Source: an uncultured Porphyromonadaceae bacterium
GTDB lineage: Bacteria; Bacteroidota; Bacteroidia; Bacteroidales; Muribaculaceae
Assembly (NCBI GenBank): GCA_902491625.1
Contig: CABUIO010000015.1
Location: 1 to 51,730, forward strand
Length of the DNA: 51,730 nt
Reading direction: 5' to 3'
The notes below the pieces were generated by a model, which ran no database searches, was not told the DNA's origin, and saw only the letters and a program-made list of their open reading frames with translations. Below are positions 7,302 to 16,400 of this stretch, in pieces (the first letter of the stretch is position 1; each line of letters starts with the position of its first letter). Both the position numbers and the translations under genes were made by a program.

Positions 7302-8162
7302 TTATATCGAGGTCATAAATTCGCGCAGGGAGACTTGCCTCCAGTTTTTGCCGAGCGAGATGCGACTCATTGCGTTAGGCGAGAAATTCGGCGCCTTGAA
7401 ACTGAACTCCGGAGAATACTTCTTGTCGCCGACAGTGACGGTGAGCGCCACATCCTTCCGGCCGAGATTGTCGCGCCAGATATACTCGGCATTGGCTGAA
7501 TAGCGGCTGTCGATGCTCTCTGCGAAGAGAATCTGCAACTTGTAGTCGGCAGTCACGGTAAATCCGTAGTTGGCCTGCGAAGGTTGTTTCTTCGGGGTGA
7601 TGATCCAGCAGTCGGAAGGCGCTTCCGTCACCGCCATAGAACTTGCGTTGGAGGCGTCGAGCGTGCCCTGCCCCAACAGAAAGACGCGTCCGAGAAAGAT
7701 GTCCTGCACATCCGTGACGCTCATGTCCACCTTCGAGAGAAATCTGTCAAGATTCACCTTGGCGTAGATTTTCTTCATGCGATTGGCCATCAGCACCTCG
7801 CCGTCTGCAATCTCGATGCGCGCGACCTCGCCGATGATCGGCGCGCGCACGGAAATGAGAATCGTGGTGCCGCGCTTCATGTAGATTTTGGCCGAAGGGT
7901 CGATCGGTAATCCCTTCATGGAGAGCTTGCCGTCGAGGCTCACCTCCTCCCACGGAGTGTAGAGCGAGACGACAGAGCCGAGCACGCTTTTCGTCTCCTT
8001 GCCGGATGCCGGCTCGACGGCGTTGGAGATCGCCACGAGGTCGCGGGGCAATTCGGAAGAGGCCGGAGTCTGCACCGTGGCGGCATTGCGCGACGAGGAG
8101 CACGCCGAAAGGAGCACCAAAGCGGCGGCAAGTATCAGAGATGAAACATGTATCTTTTTCAT
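7302..8162 (-). CDS. DUF4292 lipoprotein
   Basis: A 286-residue lipoprotein (lipobox LSAC, Cys21) of the DUF4292 family, which is restricted largely to Bacteroidota. The body is beta-rich, as in LolA/LolB-like outer-membrane proteins (SLDGKLSMKGLPIDPSAKIY, RAPIIGEVARIEI, MKKIYAKVNLDRFLSKV). The ATG at 8162 shares one base with the TAA of the upstream TPR gene (TAATG). The position between the TPR protein and an EnvC-like activator suggests a cell-envelope job, but the biochemical role of the family is not established. The resemblance to lipoprotein carriers is a weak inference. Confidence 0.85.
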   Translation of the reverse strand: MKKIHVSSLILAAALVLLSACSSSRNAATVQTPASSELPRDLVAISNAVEPASGKETKSVLGSVVSLYTPWEEVSLDGKLSMKGLPIDPSAKIYMKRGTTILISVRAPIIGEVARIEIADGEVLMANRMKKIYAKVNLDRFLSKVDMSVTDVQDIFLGRVFLLGQGTLDASNASSMAVTEAPSDCWIITPKKQPSQANYGFTVTADYKLQILFAESIDSRYSANAEYIWRDNLGRKDVALTVTVGDKKYSPEFSFKAPNFSPNAMSRISLGKNWRQVSLREFMTSI

Positions 8163-9928
8163 TATTCTATGTATTTGCGTTCAGCGATCTTCTGTTTCGT
8201 CTTGGCGTCGTCAGGATTCAGGGAGAGCGACTTGTTCCAGTATTCCAGAGCCTTGTCGATGTCGCCGGTGGCGGCGTAGATGTCGCCGAGATGTGCTATG
8301 ATGTCGGCGTTGTTGCCGTTGTCGGCGTCAAGAGCCTCCACCACGGCCTCCATGATCCCCAGAGCCTTGCCGTAATCCTTCTGCTTGAAGAGAATCCAGG
8401 CGAGAGTGTCGAACTTGTTGAGGTCGGGCGAGATGTTGAGCGCGCGGGAAACCATCGTGAGCGCTTCGGAAAGCATTGCAGGATCGTCGGTGGATTCCGA
8501 CACGAAATAGGCGTAGTTGTTCAGCACCTCGGGATCGTCGGGATTGATGGTCAACGCATTTCGCGAGGAACGGAGACACTTGTCTTTGTCTCCGGTCTTG
8601 TGATACAGCTCGCTCTCCATCGTGTACAGCTGCGCGGCTTTGCCGGCATCGCCATATAGTTCGGAGTAAGGAAGAACCGGAAGCGAGTCGAGATTCTTGA
8701 TTCCCGGCAGATAGTCGGCGAGCAGCGAGTCGCGCAGGGCTGTGAAACGCGCCGTGTCCTGCATCAGGACATAGATGTAGGGAAGCATGTCGTCGACTTC
8801 GCCGGAGGTCACGCCGTCGGCCTTCGCCTGCTTATAGATGGCGAGGGCGTCCTGCGGTTTGTCGAGAGAGAGCTTGGCAGATATGGCTGCATAGGCGCCA
8901 TAAGGGCTCGTGAGCTTCATCGGCTTGTTGGAAATCGACAGCAGCGAATCGACAGCTTCGGCGTTGCCGGAGGTGTATTTAAAGAGCAGATAGCCCTCCC
9001 GGAGGTATTCGTCATCGGGATAAGCGGCGGCAATCGAGTCGACAAGAGGATAGAGAGTGTCCTGCTTCGTCTCAAGAATTCCCTGCAGCAACGGCGAAGG
9101 ATCGAAACGGCGCGTCCTGATGCAGCGCATGAGGATGTCACGTGCCTTTCCGAGGTCATCGTTGGAAACGGCGATGTCGGCGGAAAGCATGTAGGCCGAA
9201 TAATTCTCCGGATGATTTTTCAGATATTCATCCGCCATCTCCGACGCCTTCTCGCTGCGCCCCACGAGGTTGTAGACATTAATAAGCGTGGGGAGGAAGA
9301 CAGTGTCTGTTGGATTGACCTCGACATTTTTCTCAAGATAGGAGATCAGTCCGAGCGTGTCGAGAGTCTCGGTGCTTCCGAAAAGCTCCAGTCTGTACCC
9401 CATAGCAGTAGGAGCGTCGATGCCGAGTTTCTCCATGGCATCGATGGCTCGCATTCCGCGCATCAGGCTGTCGGTGTTGGCGCAAAGCATAAGCTCGAAT
9501 TCACGCAGCGACATGTTCTCCGGCATCGCGTCCGTGAGGCGGTCGACAAGACGGTAAGCCTTCTCCACCTCGCCGCTCTGGGCGAGCAGGACGATGTAAG
9601 GCATCGCCACATACTGATCGTCGGGATGTTTTTCAGCGTAAGGACTCATGCGTCTCATAGCCTCCTCACGCGAACCGGACATCTGGCCGCGCAGGAACTG
9701 CAGATACCCGTCAGAGGAATCGCATTGAGCCGCGGCCTCAAGCATCCGCATGTAGATGCCGGGATTGTCTTTCGATGACTGCTTGAGGGCATTGTTGACA
9801 ATATATTGCGATTTGGCCTTGCGGCTGTCGTCTCCTTTCACGGCAGCGCGTACCATCGGCAGAGAGCATAGAGCCACGAGGATGACAGCGATGGCTGTCA
9901 GGCTGCGGGAGTGTTTGTCTTTCGTCAT
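8162..9928 (-). CDS. Exported TPR protein
   Basis: A 588-residue protein with an N-terminal hydrophobic signal or anchor (LTAIAVILVALCSLPMVRAA) followed by many tetratricopeptide repeats across the whole length. Clear repeat helices include YMLSADIAVSNDDLGKARDIL, LRSSRNALTINPDDPEVLNNYAYFV and ALEYWNKSLSLNPDDAKTKQKI. TPR arrays are protein-protein scaffolds, so no enzymatic activity is expected. It lies 30 bases after dut and overlaps the DUF4292 gene by one base, forming a dut-TPR-DUF4292-EnvC-like operon that is common in Bacteroidales. Likely periplasmic; the partner is unknown. Confidence 0.85.
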   Translation of the reverse strand: MTKDKHSRSLTAIAVILVALCSLPMVRAAVKGDDSRKAKSQYIVNNALKQSSKDNPGIYMRMLEAAAQCDSSDGYLQFLRGQMSGSREEAMRRMSPYAEKHPDDQYVAMPYIVLLAQSGEVEKAYRLVDRLTDAMPENMSLREFELMLCANTDSLMRGMRAIDAMEKLGIDAPTAMGYRLELFGSTETLDTLGLISYLEKNVEVNPTDTVFLPTLINVYNLVGRSEKASEMADEYLKNHPENYSAYMLSADIAVSNDDLGKARDILMRCIRTRRFDPSPLLQGILETKQDTLYPLVDSIAAAYPDDEYLREGYLLFKYTSGNAEAVDSLLSISNKPMKLTSPYGAYAAISAKLSLDKPQDALAIYKQAKADGVTSGEVDDMLPYIYVLMQDTARFTALRDSLLADYLPGIKNLDSLPVLPYSELYGDAGKAAQLYTMESELYHKTGDKDKCLRSSRNALTINPDDPEVLNNYAYFVSESTDDPAMLSEALTMVSRALNISPDLNKFDTLAWILFKQKDYGKALGIMEAVVEALDADNGNNADIIAHLGDIYAATGDIDKALEYWNKSLSLNPDDAKTKQKIAERKYIE

Positions 9929-9958
9929 AATGCTGTGTGTATGTGTGTTTTTTTAGTG

Positions 9959-10411
9959 TTATTGAAGGCCGGTGTGGCCGAAACCGCCGTCGCCGCGCTT
10001 GGTCTCGTCGATACGCTCCACAAGGTTCCATCGCGCCTTGACATATTCCTTTATAACCATCTGGCAGATGCGCTCGCCGTCGTTTATGACGAAAGGCTCG
10101 CTGCCGGCGTTGAACACGATGACGCCGATCTCGCCTCTGTAGTCGGCATCGACGGTGCCGGGAGTGTTGAGGATGGTGATTCCGCTGCGCAGCGCGAGTC
10201 CGGAGCGCGGGCGGATCTGGCACTCATAGCCCGAAGGGAGTTGCATGTAGAGTCCCGTAGGTATGAGCGTACGCTCGCCGGGCTTCAGCTCAATGCTTCC
10301 CTCGGGGAGGAACGCGCGCACGTCCATTCCGGCGCTCTCTGTCGTGCTGTAGGCCGGAAGCGGATGGTGGCTGCGGTTGATTATCTTGATCTCTATGTTT
10401 TTTTCTGCCAT
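9959..10411 (-). CDS. dut: Deoxyuridine triphosphatase (dUTPase)
   Basis: A 150-residue trimeric dUTPase that hydrolyses dUTP to dUMP and pyrophosphate, keeping uracil out of DNA and feeding dTMP synthesis. The family motifs are all present: AGMDVRA (motif 1, about 27-33), PRSGLA (motif 2, about 67-72), the uracil-pocket hairpin NTPGTVDADYRGEIGV (motif 3), and the C-terminal Gly-rich arm GDGGFGHTG (motif 5). Length is typical. It heads the minus-strand operon leading into the TPR gene, and a -7 box lies just upstream. Confidence 0.97.
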   Translation of the reverse strand: MAEKNIEIKIINRSHHPLPAYSTTESAGMDVRAFLPEGSIELKPGERTLIPTGLYMQLPSGYECQIRPRSGLALRSGITILNTPGTVDADYRGEIGVIVFNAGSEPFVINDGERICQMVIKEYVKARWNLVERIDETKRGDGGFGHTGLQ

Positions 10412-10444
10412 ATTCTTTTTCAGTATCTATGTGGTCGCAAGAAG

Positions 10445-10452
10445 CAAAGGTA
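10445..10452 (-). promoter_or_regulatory. -7 promoter box upstream of dut
   Basis: The minus strand reads TACCTTTG, a perfect TAnnTTTG, about 34 bases upstream of the dut ATG. No convincing TTTG -33 element is visible at the expected distance, which would fall at the 3' end of the glycosyltransferase gene. Confidence 0.45.
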
Positions 10453-10470
10453 GCAATTAATTTTGACTTG

Positions 10471-11208
10471 TCAGGGTCTCTTGCGCTTCTTATTGCGAAA
10501 AAAGAAATATATATGGCGGAAAAGGGTGGGAATCGTGCCGTAGTAGCGGCACATGATGCGGAAACGTTCCTTAAGCGAAGCCTTGTGGTTGCGGTCGGTG
10601 AGTCCGTCGGTGAGATAATGGATTCCGGGGATACTGAGGTTGACGCAGCGGTCGGGATCGCTCTTCTTCAGGCAGCGCAGACACCATTCGTAGTCGGCAC
10701 TGAAGCGATAGCGCAGGTCGTAGTTGCCGGCGAGGTCGCGGCGCACGCAGAAAGCCTGATGACAGACAAGCATCCCCATTGCAAAGCTCTTGAAAGTCAG
10801 GCGCTCAGGCACATCAAGATGGCGGCGTCCCACGATGCGGCGATCTGCGTCGACAAGCATCGTGTCGCAATAGATGATGTCCGGACGATCCTTGGCAGCG
10901 TCGGCGAAACGCTGCAAGGTTCTTTCGTCTGCAAAAGTGTCGCCGGCGTTGAGGAAAATCAGATAATCACCCTTGGCGTGGCGGATGCCCTTGTTCATGG
11001 CGTCGTAAAGGCCCTTGTCAGGTTCGGAGAAGACACGGCGTCGCGGATCGGGAGCGACATCGCGCGCGAGGGAGAGCGTTGCGTCGGTGCTGGCGCCGTC
11101 AATGATCAGGTGCTCGTAGTCGCCGCATGTCTGGCTGCAGACCGACCGCAGGGTGGACGGCAGCGTCTCAGCAGCATTGTATGTGATGGTGATTATCGAG
11201 AATTTCAT
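10471..11208 (-). CDS. Family 2 glycosyltransferase
   Basis: A 245-residue GT-A fold enzyme. The nucleotide-sugar binding strand MKFSIITITYNAAETLPSTL opens the protein, followed by HLIIDGASTDATL and the motif FLNAGD (about 84-89), which takes the place of the metal-binding DxD. SEPDKGLYDAMNKGIRHAKGDY is typical of small Bacteroidota GT2 enzymes of the WcaA/RfbX-associated type. No membrane helices, so it acts at the cytosolic face. A TAACTTTG -7 box lies on the minus strand at 11231-11238, giving a short leader. Donor and acceptor cannot be read from sequence, and no glycan cluster surrounds it. Confidence 0.9.
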   Translation of the reverse strand: MKFSIITITYNAAETLPSTLRSVCSQTCGDYEHLIIDGASTDATLSLARDVAPDPRRRVFSEPDKGLYDAMNKGIRHAKGDYLIFLNAGDTFADERTLQRFADAAKDRPDIIYCDTMLVDADRRIVGRRHLDVPERLTFKSFAMGMLVCHQAFCVRRDLAGNYDLRYRFSADYEWCLRCLKKSDPDRCVNLSIPGIHYLTDGLTDRNHKASLKERFRIMCRYYGTIPTLFRHIYFFFRNKKRKRP

Positions 11209-11230
11209 ACTGTAGCAGAGAATTATCAGG

Positions 11231-11238
11231 CAAAGTTA
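11231..11238 (-). promoter_or_regulatory. -7 promoter box upstream of GT2 gene
   Basis: The minus strand reads TAACTTTG, a perfect TAnnTTTG, 22 bases upstream of the glycosyltransferase ATG at 11208. No clear -33 element is seen. Confidence 0.45.
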
Positions 11239-11312
11239 CGAAAAAGAAGCGGATGTCGCGGCGAGTTGGCCGCAACATCCGATCTGTCCGTTGTCGTGTG
11301 TATGCCGGGAGA

Positions 11313-11480
11313 TTAGCCCTCGGAGATAGCACCGCTGGGGCAAACCTCAGCGCAGCTTCCGCAGCTGATGCACTTGTCAGGATCGATGTGGTAGATCTCG
11401 CCCTCGGAAATAGCCTCTACGGGGCAAACAGGCTGGCAGGTGCCGCAAGCAACACAGTTGTCGTCAATAACGTAAGCCAT
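11313..11480 (-). CDS. 2x[4Fe-4S] ferredoxin, 55 aa
   Basis: A small gene on the minus strand translating to 55 residues beginning MAYVIDDNCVACGTC. Two classical cluster motifs are complete: CVACGTCQPVCP (Cys9, 12, 15, 19) and CISCGSCAEVCP (Cys37, 40, 43, 47), each CxxCxxCxxxCP. This is a clostridial-type bacterial ferredoxin, a soluble low-potential electron carrier for pyruvate:ferredoxin oxidoreductase, hydrogenase and related enzymes in anaerobes. The start ATG is at 11478-11480 and the stop TAA at 11313-11315. It is monocistronic, with its own promoter at 11560-11590 and a leader of about 80 bases. Confidence 0.95.
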   Translation of the reverse strand: MAYVIDDNCVACGTCQPVCPVEAISEGEIYHIDPDKCISCGSCAEVCPSGAISEG

Positions 11481-11559
11481 GATAAAATAAATGTTTAAGT
11501 GTTTACAATTTCGGGATGTCCGAGCCGGAGAAAATGTGATGCCGCCGACACGGACAGTG

Positions 11560-11590
11560 CAAAATTACTACGAAGTACCGTTAAAATCAA
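11560..11590 (-). promoter_or_regulatory. Promoter of the ferredoxin gene
   Basis: On the minus strand a TTG (11590-11588) is followed by a 20-base spacer and TAATTTTG (11567-11560), matching the Bacteroidota -33/-7 pattern. The ferredoxin ATG lies about 80 bases downstream. Confidence 0.6.
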
Positions 11591-11664
11591 TATGATTTTA
11601 CAAAAACCGACGTAATTTAGACTGTGTCTAAATACCTACTATCGGGTATGCGCGGCAGGGGAAA

Positions 11665-11949
11665 GACAGGAGAACAGGAGAACTTTTGGACAGGGGAGTT
11701 TTTAGACAGGAGAACAGGAGAACTTTTGGACAGATGAGTTTTTAGACAGGGGAACAGGAGATTTTTTTGGTCAGGTGAATTTTTAAGACAGGAGAATAGG
11801 AGAACTTTTGGACAGGTGAATTTTTAAGACAGGAGAACAGGTGAACTTTTGGACAGATGAGTTTTTTAGACAGGAGAACAGGTGAACTTTTGGACAGATG
11901 AGTTTTTAGACAGGGGAACAGGTGAACTTTTGGACAGATGAACAGGAGG
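11665..11949 (+). repeat. Tandem array of 40-42 base repeats
   Basis: Six full units plus a partial seventh begin at 11665, 11705, 11745, 11787, 11828, 11869 and 11909. Each unit reads approximately GACAGGAGAACAGG(A/T)GAA followed by CTTTTGGACAGATGAGTTTT. Spacing varies by one or two T residues in the poly-T segment. All plus-strand frames contain stops, so the array is not coding. The plus strand is strongly purine-rich outside the T-runs. It occupies most of the 593-base gap between the ferredoxin promoter and tpx; the rest of that gap holds no gene. Confidence 0.9.
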
Positions 11950-11993
11950 AATCAGTAGTTCTCTGTCTCAGCTCCTACTGCCACCCTATTCTA

Positions 11994-12007
11994 CTGTTCT
12001 CCTGTCC
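11994..12007 (-). repeat. Inverted copy of the array motif
   Basis: CTGTTCTCCTGTCC is the exact reverse complement of GGACAGGAGAACAG, the head of each array unit (the G before GACAGG varies). Single-stranded DNA or RNA from this region could therefore fold back on any of the seven units. It lies 67 bases upstream of the tpx start codon. Confidence 0.65.
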
Positions 12008-12073
12008 ATGAACCATCGCGCGGAAGTTCACGTTGAATCTGATGAACCGAACCTTAATTAAACCAAGATTTTT

Positions 12074-12574
12074 ATGGAAACAATAGAATTGAACGGACTG
12101 CAGATGCAGACCGTGGGATCTCTTCCCGAAGCCGGCACAAAGGCTCCTGAGTTCACTCTGACCGCCAAGGATCTCTCTGACATAAAGCTGAGCGACCTGA
12201 AAGGCAAACGCGTGGTGCTCAACATCTTCCCGAGTCTCGACACGGACGTGTGCGCTGCGAGTGTACGCCGTTTCAACGAGAAGGCGGTGTCATATCCCGA
12301 CACAGTCGTGCTCTGCGTATCGGCCGATCTGCCGTTTGCGGCAGCACGTTTCTGCACCGTCAACGGCATCGACAACGTGAAGACTGCCTCGACATTCCGC
12401 AGCGATTTCGGCAAGGCATATGGCTGCGAGATCGCCGACGGACCGATGCGCGGCCTGATGGCACGCTGCCTCGTTGTCATCGACGCCGAGGGGAATGTGG
12501 CGGCCACTTCCCTCAACAGACAGATTACGGAAGAACCTGACTACGCCTTTGTCGAGAAGATCCTCAAGGTCTGA
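12074..12574 (+). CDS. tpx: Thiol peroxidase Tpx
   Basis: A 166-residue atypical 2-Cys peroxiredoxin that reduces hydrogen and alkyl peroxides with thioredoxin as electron donor. The peroxidatic cysteine is Cys60 in the Tpx signature SLDTDVCAASVRRF. The resolving cysteine is Cys94 in AARFCTVNGI, with the usual spacing. The C-terminal ARCLVVIDAEGNV strand also fits. Length matches the family. Its promoter should lie in or next to the tandem repeat array upstream; no clear TAnnTTTG box is visible. It ends with no gap against the convergent AraC gene. Confidence 0.96.
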   Translation: METIELNGLQMQTVGSLPEAGTKAPEFTLTAKDLSDIKLSDLKGKRVVLNIFPSLDTDVCAASVRRFNEKAVSYPDTVVLCVSADLPFAAARFCTVNGIDNVKTASTFRSDFGKAYGCEIADGPMRGLMARCLVVIDAEGNVAATSLNRQITEEPDYAFVEKILKV

Positions 12575-13459
12575 TCAGTTCTCCGCACGGAATTCGGACG
12601 GGGACAGTCCGGTGGAATGCTTGAAGTATTTTCCGAAAAACGACTGGTTCGGGAAATTGAGTCTCGCGGCGATTTCCTGAATAGTGAGGTCGGTGTTCTT
12701 AAGGAGCATCTTGGCCTCTAAGACGACATAGTTATCGATGAGTTTTCCGGCTGTCATGCCGCTGATCTCCTTGACCACTGCCGAGAGATGTTTCGGGGTG
12801 ATGCACAGTCGGTCGGCATAGTATTCCACCTTGCGGTGGCGCGTGCAGTCCTCCATGACGGCGAGAATGAATTTGGCCATGAGTTCCTCCTTGCGGGATC
12901 TCATGGTCTTGTCGTTTGCCTGGCCGGCAATGTTGATATCCATAATCTCGTAAAGCGCGGCCTGAAGGACGCCGTAGAGCTTGGGCATCATGAACTTAGT
13001 GGGCTTCCCTTCGAGTTTCGACCTGATAAGGCGGAAAATTCCCGACATCCACTCCACTTCGTCGGCATTCAGTTGTCGCACCGGCATGTTGCGGTTGTAG
13101 ACAATCACCGGCAAGAGGTCCGTGAGCTTGGGAAGGATGTTCTCGACGGCCTTATGAGATATGAACAGAACCTTGCCCGAGACGTCGGGGGTGCAGTCGC
13201 GGATGGAGATATAGTTGTGGGGATTGAGAATCAACATCGAGTCCACACCGACCTCATATTCCTTTAGGTCGACGGAGATCTTGCCGCTCCCTTCCGTGAA
13301 AAGCATCATCATCAGCGCGTCGATGCGCAGGGGATCGGTGCCGACATCTTTTGGATTGATTCGGCCTTCGAAAGCCAGTATCTCGGGGTCGGCATCGGGA
13401 TTATTGACGTAGGCCGCTATCTCTCTGAGCGGTACTATCTTGTCTGACTTCTCTATCAT
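12575..13459 (-). CDS. AraC-family transcriptional regulator
   Basis: A 294-residue regulator. The N-terminal half (about 1-170) is a cupin-like sensing domain (LMMMLFTEGSGKISVDLKEYEVGVDSMLIL). The C-terminal half has two helix-turn-helix motifs, ITPKHLSAVVKEISGM and LTIQEIAARLNFPNQSFFGKYFKHSTGLSPSEFR, the classical AraC signature. Its ATG overlaps the stop of the AddA-like gene (ATGA), so it is probably co-transcribed with it, an unusual pairing. It converges on tpx with no intergenic base. The effector and targets are not visible. Confidence 0.92.
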   Translation of the reverse strand: MIEKSDKIVPLREIAAYVNNPDADPEILAFEGRINPKDVGTDPLRIDALMMMLFTEGSGKISVDLKEYEVGVDSMLILNPHNYISIRDCTPDVSGKVLFISHKAVENILPKLTDLLPVIVYNRNMPVRQLNADEVEWMSGIFRLIRSKLEGKPTKFMMPKLYGVLQAALYEIMDINIAGQANDKTMRSRKEELMAKFILAVMEDCTRHRKVEYYADRLCITPKHLSAVVKEISGMTAGKLIDNYVVLEAKMLLKNTDLTIQEIAARLNFPNQSFFGKYFKHSTGLSPSEFRAEN

Positions 13460-16400
13460 TTTCTTGATTTATAATTATAGGGCACCTCCACGACATGGCA
13501 GTCGCGCGAGGAGTCGGCGGGAATGAAAAGTATGTAGCCCCTGATCCTGCGCTCCATCCCGCTTTTGCGGCACACCTCGCCGTAGCAGCGCATGTATGTG
13601 CGCACCTGACGAAAATGCTTTTCGGGAGCGCTGTCGTCTCCGGTCTTGTAGTCTATCACCGTAATCTCGGTGCCGTCGTCGATTACGCGGTCGGCACGTC
13701 CGCCCCGGGATCCCCGCACCATTATGTCTCGTTCGTTGAACACTCTGACATCGTCGGCAAACCAGCGGGCCACCATAGGGATGGCAAGTGCTTCGCTGAT
13801 TCTCGCGCGGCACCGCGCGGCCACCTCAGCCGACATAAGACCTCGTATCCTCAGTCGCAGGATGCTGCGGTCGAGGTCGCGGCGGCGCACCATGCCGCAC
13901 ATCACGTCGTGGAGAATCACGCCGTAGGTGCGCGGTTCCGGAGCCGAGAGTCCGACTTTGCCCTGCTCGTCGTCACCGGCCACAGCACGGATCTTCGGCA
14001 TCGGGGCGTTGACGTAGTATTCCTTCACGATGTCGGCATCGTCGGTCTTCGGCGCTTTCTTACGGAAATTTCTGTAGGTTGCCGCTTCACCTCTGCGCCC
14101 GCACGTCAGCCGGTCGCCGGAATCCGACATGATGTAGTTTTCCGGATCGGCTGCGTTCATCTCCCGCGCGAGCCGGTAAAGATAGTCATGTAGTTTCACG
14201 CTCGAAGTCACAGCACCCTTGTCTATTGCCTTGCGCTGCTTGTCGCTGACATCGGCATTGACATAAAGCTCGCCTCCGGCGCGCGTGAAAGCCACGTAGG
14301 TCTCATTGAGACTGTCGATGCGGGAGCGATCGTATTCTTCTATATATTGTGCCGCGTATGGCGTCAGAGCCATCTCATGCTCCCTTCCTACGCCGACAGG
14401 TACCGCCGGAGGCACGATGCGCGCGTCGGCACATGTCGAGGGATCGGGCTTCACCCAGATGAACGATTCGCTGCGGTGGCCGATGTCGATGTCCCAGCCG
14501 GCGTTGGGGATGATGACGACGCCGAATTCGAGACCCTTGGATTTGTGGACCGTCATCACGGATATAGCGTCGGCTCCTTCGGGTGAGGCCACGGTGACCT
14601 TGCGGCCTGATTCCTTCCACCAGGCCAGGAAAGACGTAGGATCGGAAGGATAGCGGTCGCAGAAATCTATCACGGCATCCTGAAAAGCGGCGATATATGC
14701 GGCATCGGAGACCCGCAGTCCGGCGGGCATGAAGTCGGGGGAGGCGACTATGGCATCGACGATCGCAGGGAGCGAGATAGCGGGCATAGAGGCCAGCATT
14801 GCGTCGACGCGCTCTGGGGAGATCAACCCTTTCATGTCGGCGGCGTTAATGTCGGCCGGAGTGGCTGCGAGGCCGGAGGCGACCTGAAGGGTGGCATAGA
14901 TCTCCACACTATGCTGCGAAAGAGCCGATTCATCGGAGAGAAGGTTGCCTTCGGCCACGAGGGAGAGGACGGCGAGGATCAGTTTCACGGCGGTGGAGTC
15001 GGACACGGAAAGCGCCTCCTCGCTCACGATCTCGATTTTAGTGTCCTGCGTCGTGCGGTTGTAGTCCATGATGGACTCTATGACGGAATGACACTCCGAA
15101 TTGGTGTCGCAGAGCACGGCAATGTCACGCATATTCCATCCGTCAGCTATCAGCGAGGCTATCATAGGCCCGAGATTCCGCACGTATTCCTTGGATTTGC
15201 CGAAGGTCAGTTCCACGTAGCCGCCCTTGTCGGCGTGGTGGATCTTCTGGGCCACGTTGAGGTAGATCGGAAGCGGCGAACGGCGTCTGATGCCGGGACG
15301 CGCCACGATGGTGCTGTCCACGAGTCGCGCGAAGAGTCCGAAGAGCCTGTTGTTGAAACCGACGACCGTGCGGCTGCTTCGCCAGTTCTTGTTTGGCATG
15401 GAGGCTGCCCGCATGTTGGTGTAGGGGAAGTCATGGACGACGCCGCTGCTGATAAGTTCCGGCTCGGCGTCGCGGAATCGGTAGATGCTCTGCTTGGCGT
15501 CGCCGATAATGAGGCTGTCAAACGACTGGCTCTCGGCATTCTCCAAAAGCGGACGCATGACGTCCCATTGCGATGTGGAAGTGTCCTGAAACTCGTCGAT
15601 GAGGAAATGGCGGAGCATCGCGCCCATGCGCTCAAAGATGAACGGCGCGTCTTCCTGCGAGCCGACGATACGATTGAGGATGGTGTTTGTGTCGGAAAGA
15701 GGAAGGAGGTTGTTGCTCTCGCGGAAGTTCTCCATGTTGTCGGCGATCATGCCGAGAAGTCCGACATAGAAGAGATGGCCGGTGATGTCGGATTCTATGT
15801 CCATCATGGCTCTGAGATTGCAACCTTCGAGGGCCACACGGATGACGGCGCCGCCTATGGCTGCGACTGCTTCGGCGCTTATCTTGGGCTTCGCCTTGAA
15901 GACGTCGGCGGGATCGGCGTCGGGAACGGAGAGTTTCCTGAAGATTTCCGAGGTAGGCAGCGAGAGGACGTTGTCAAGTCCGGAGGTGCGGAAGCTGTCG
16001 AGAATGCCGGTGACGCCTCTTGCGAAAGCATCGGTGCCGACGCCAAGGCGCGCCATTGAGTCGTCAACGTCGCGCAAGGCCTCGTTCAGACTTTCGAGCG
16101 CACGCTCGGACTTTTCTCTGTAGTAGCGGCATGTGGAGGAATAATATTCCGCGAAACAGTCGGCGCCGGTGCGTCCGGTGCCGTTCCAGTCGGTGCTGCG
16201 GAAATACTCGCGCAGCTCGGTGAGCATCCCTTTCATGCTCTCGCCGGTGGCGCGGCGGGCAATATGCGCAAGTTCCTTACGGAGTCCGGTGTCGCCCGAC
16301 GACCGCGACGAAAGGATGTCCCACTTAGCGGCACGTTCCTGCCGGTTGGCTATCAGGCCGCGCAGCCATCTCACGGCCTTGATATGATTGGGATCGGAGG

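Noticed and set aside
11665..11949. CRISPR array
   Set aside because: The units are contiguous 40-42 base repeats without unique spacers, and no cas genes are present.
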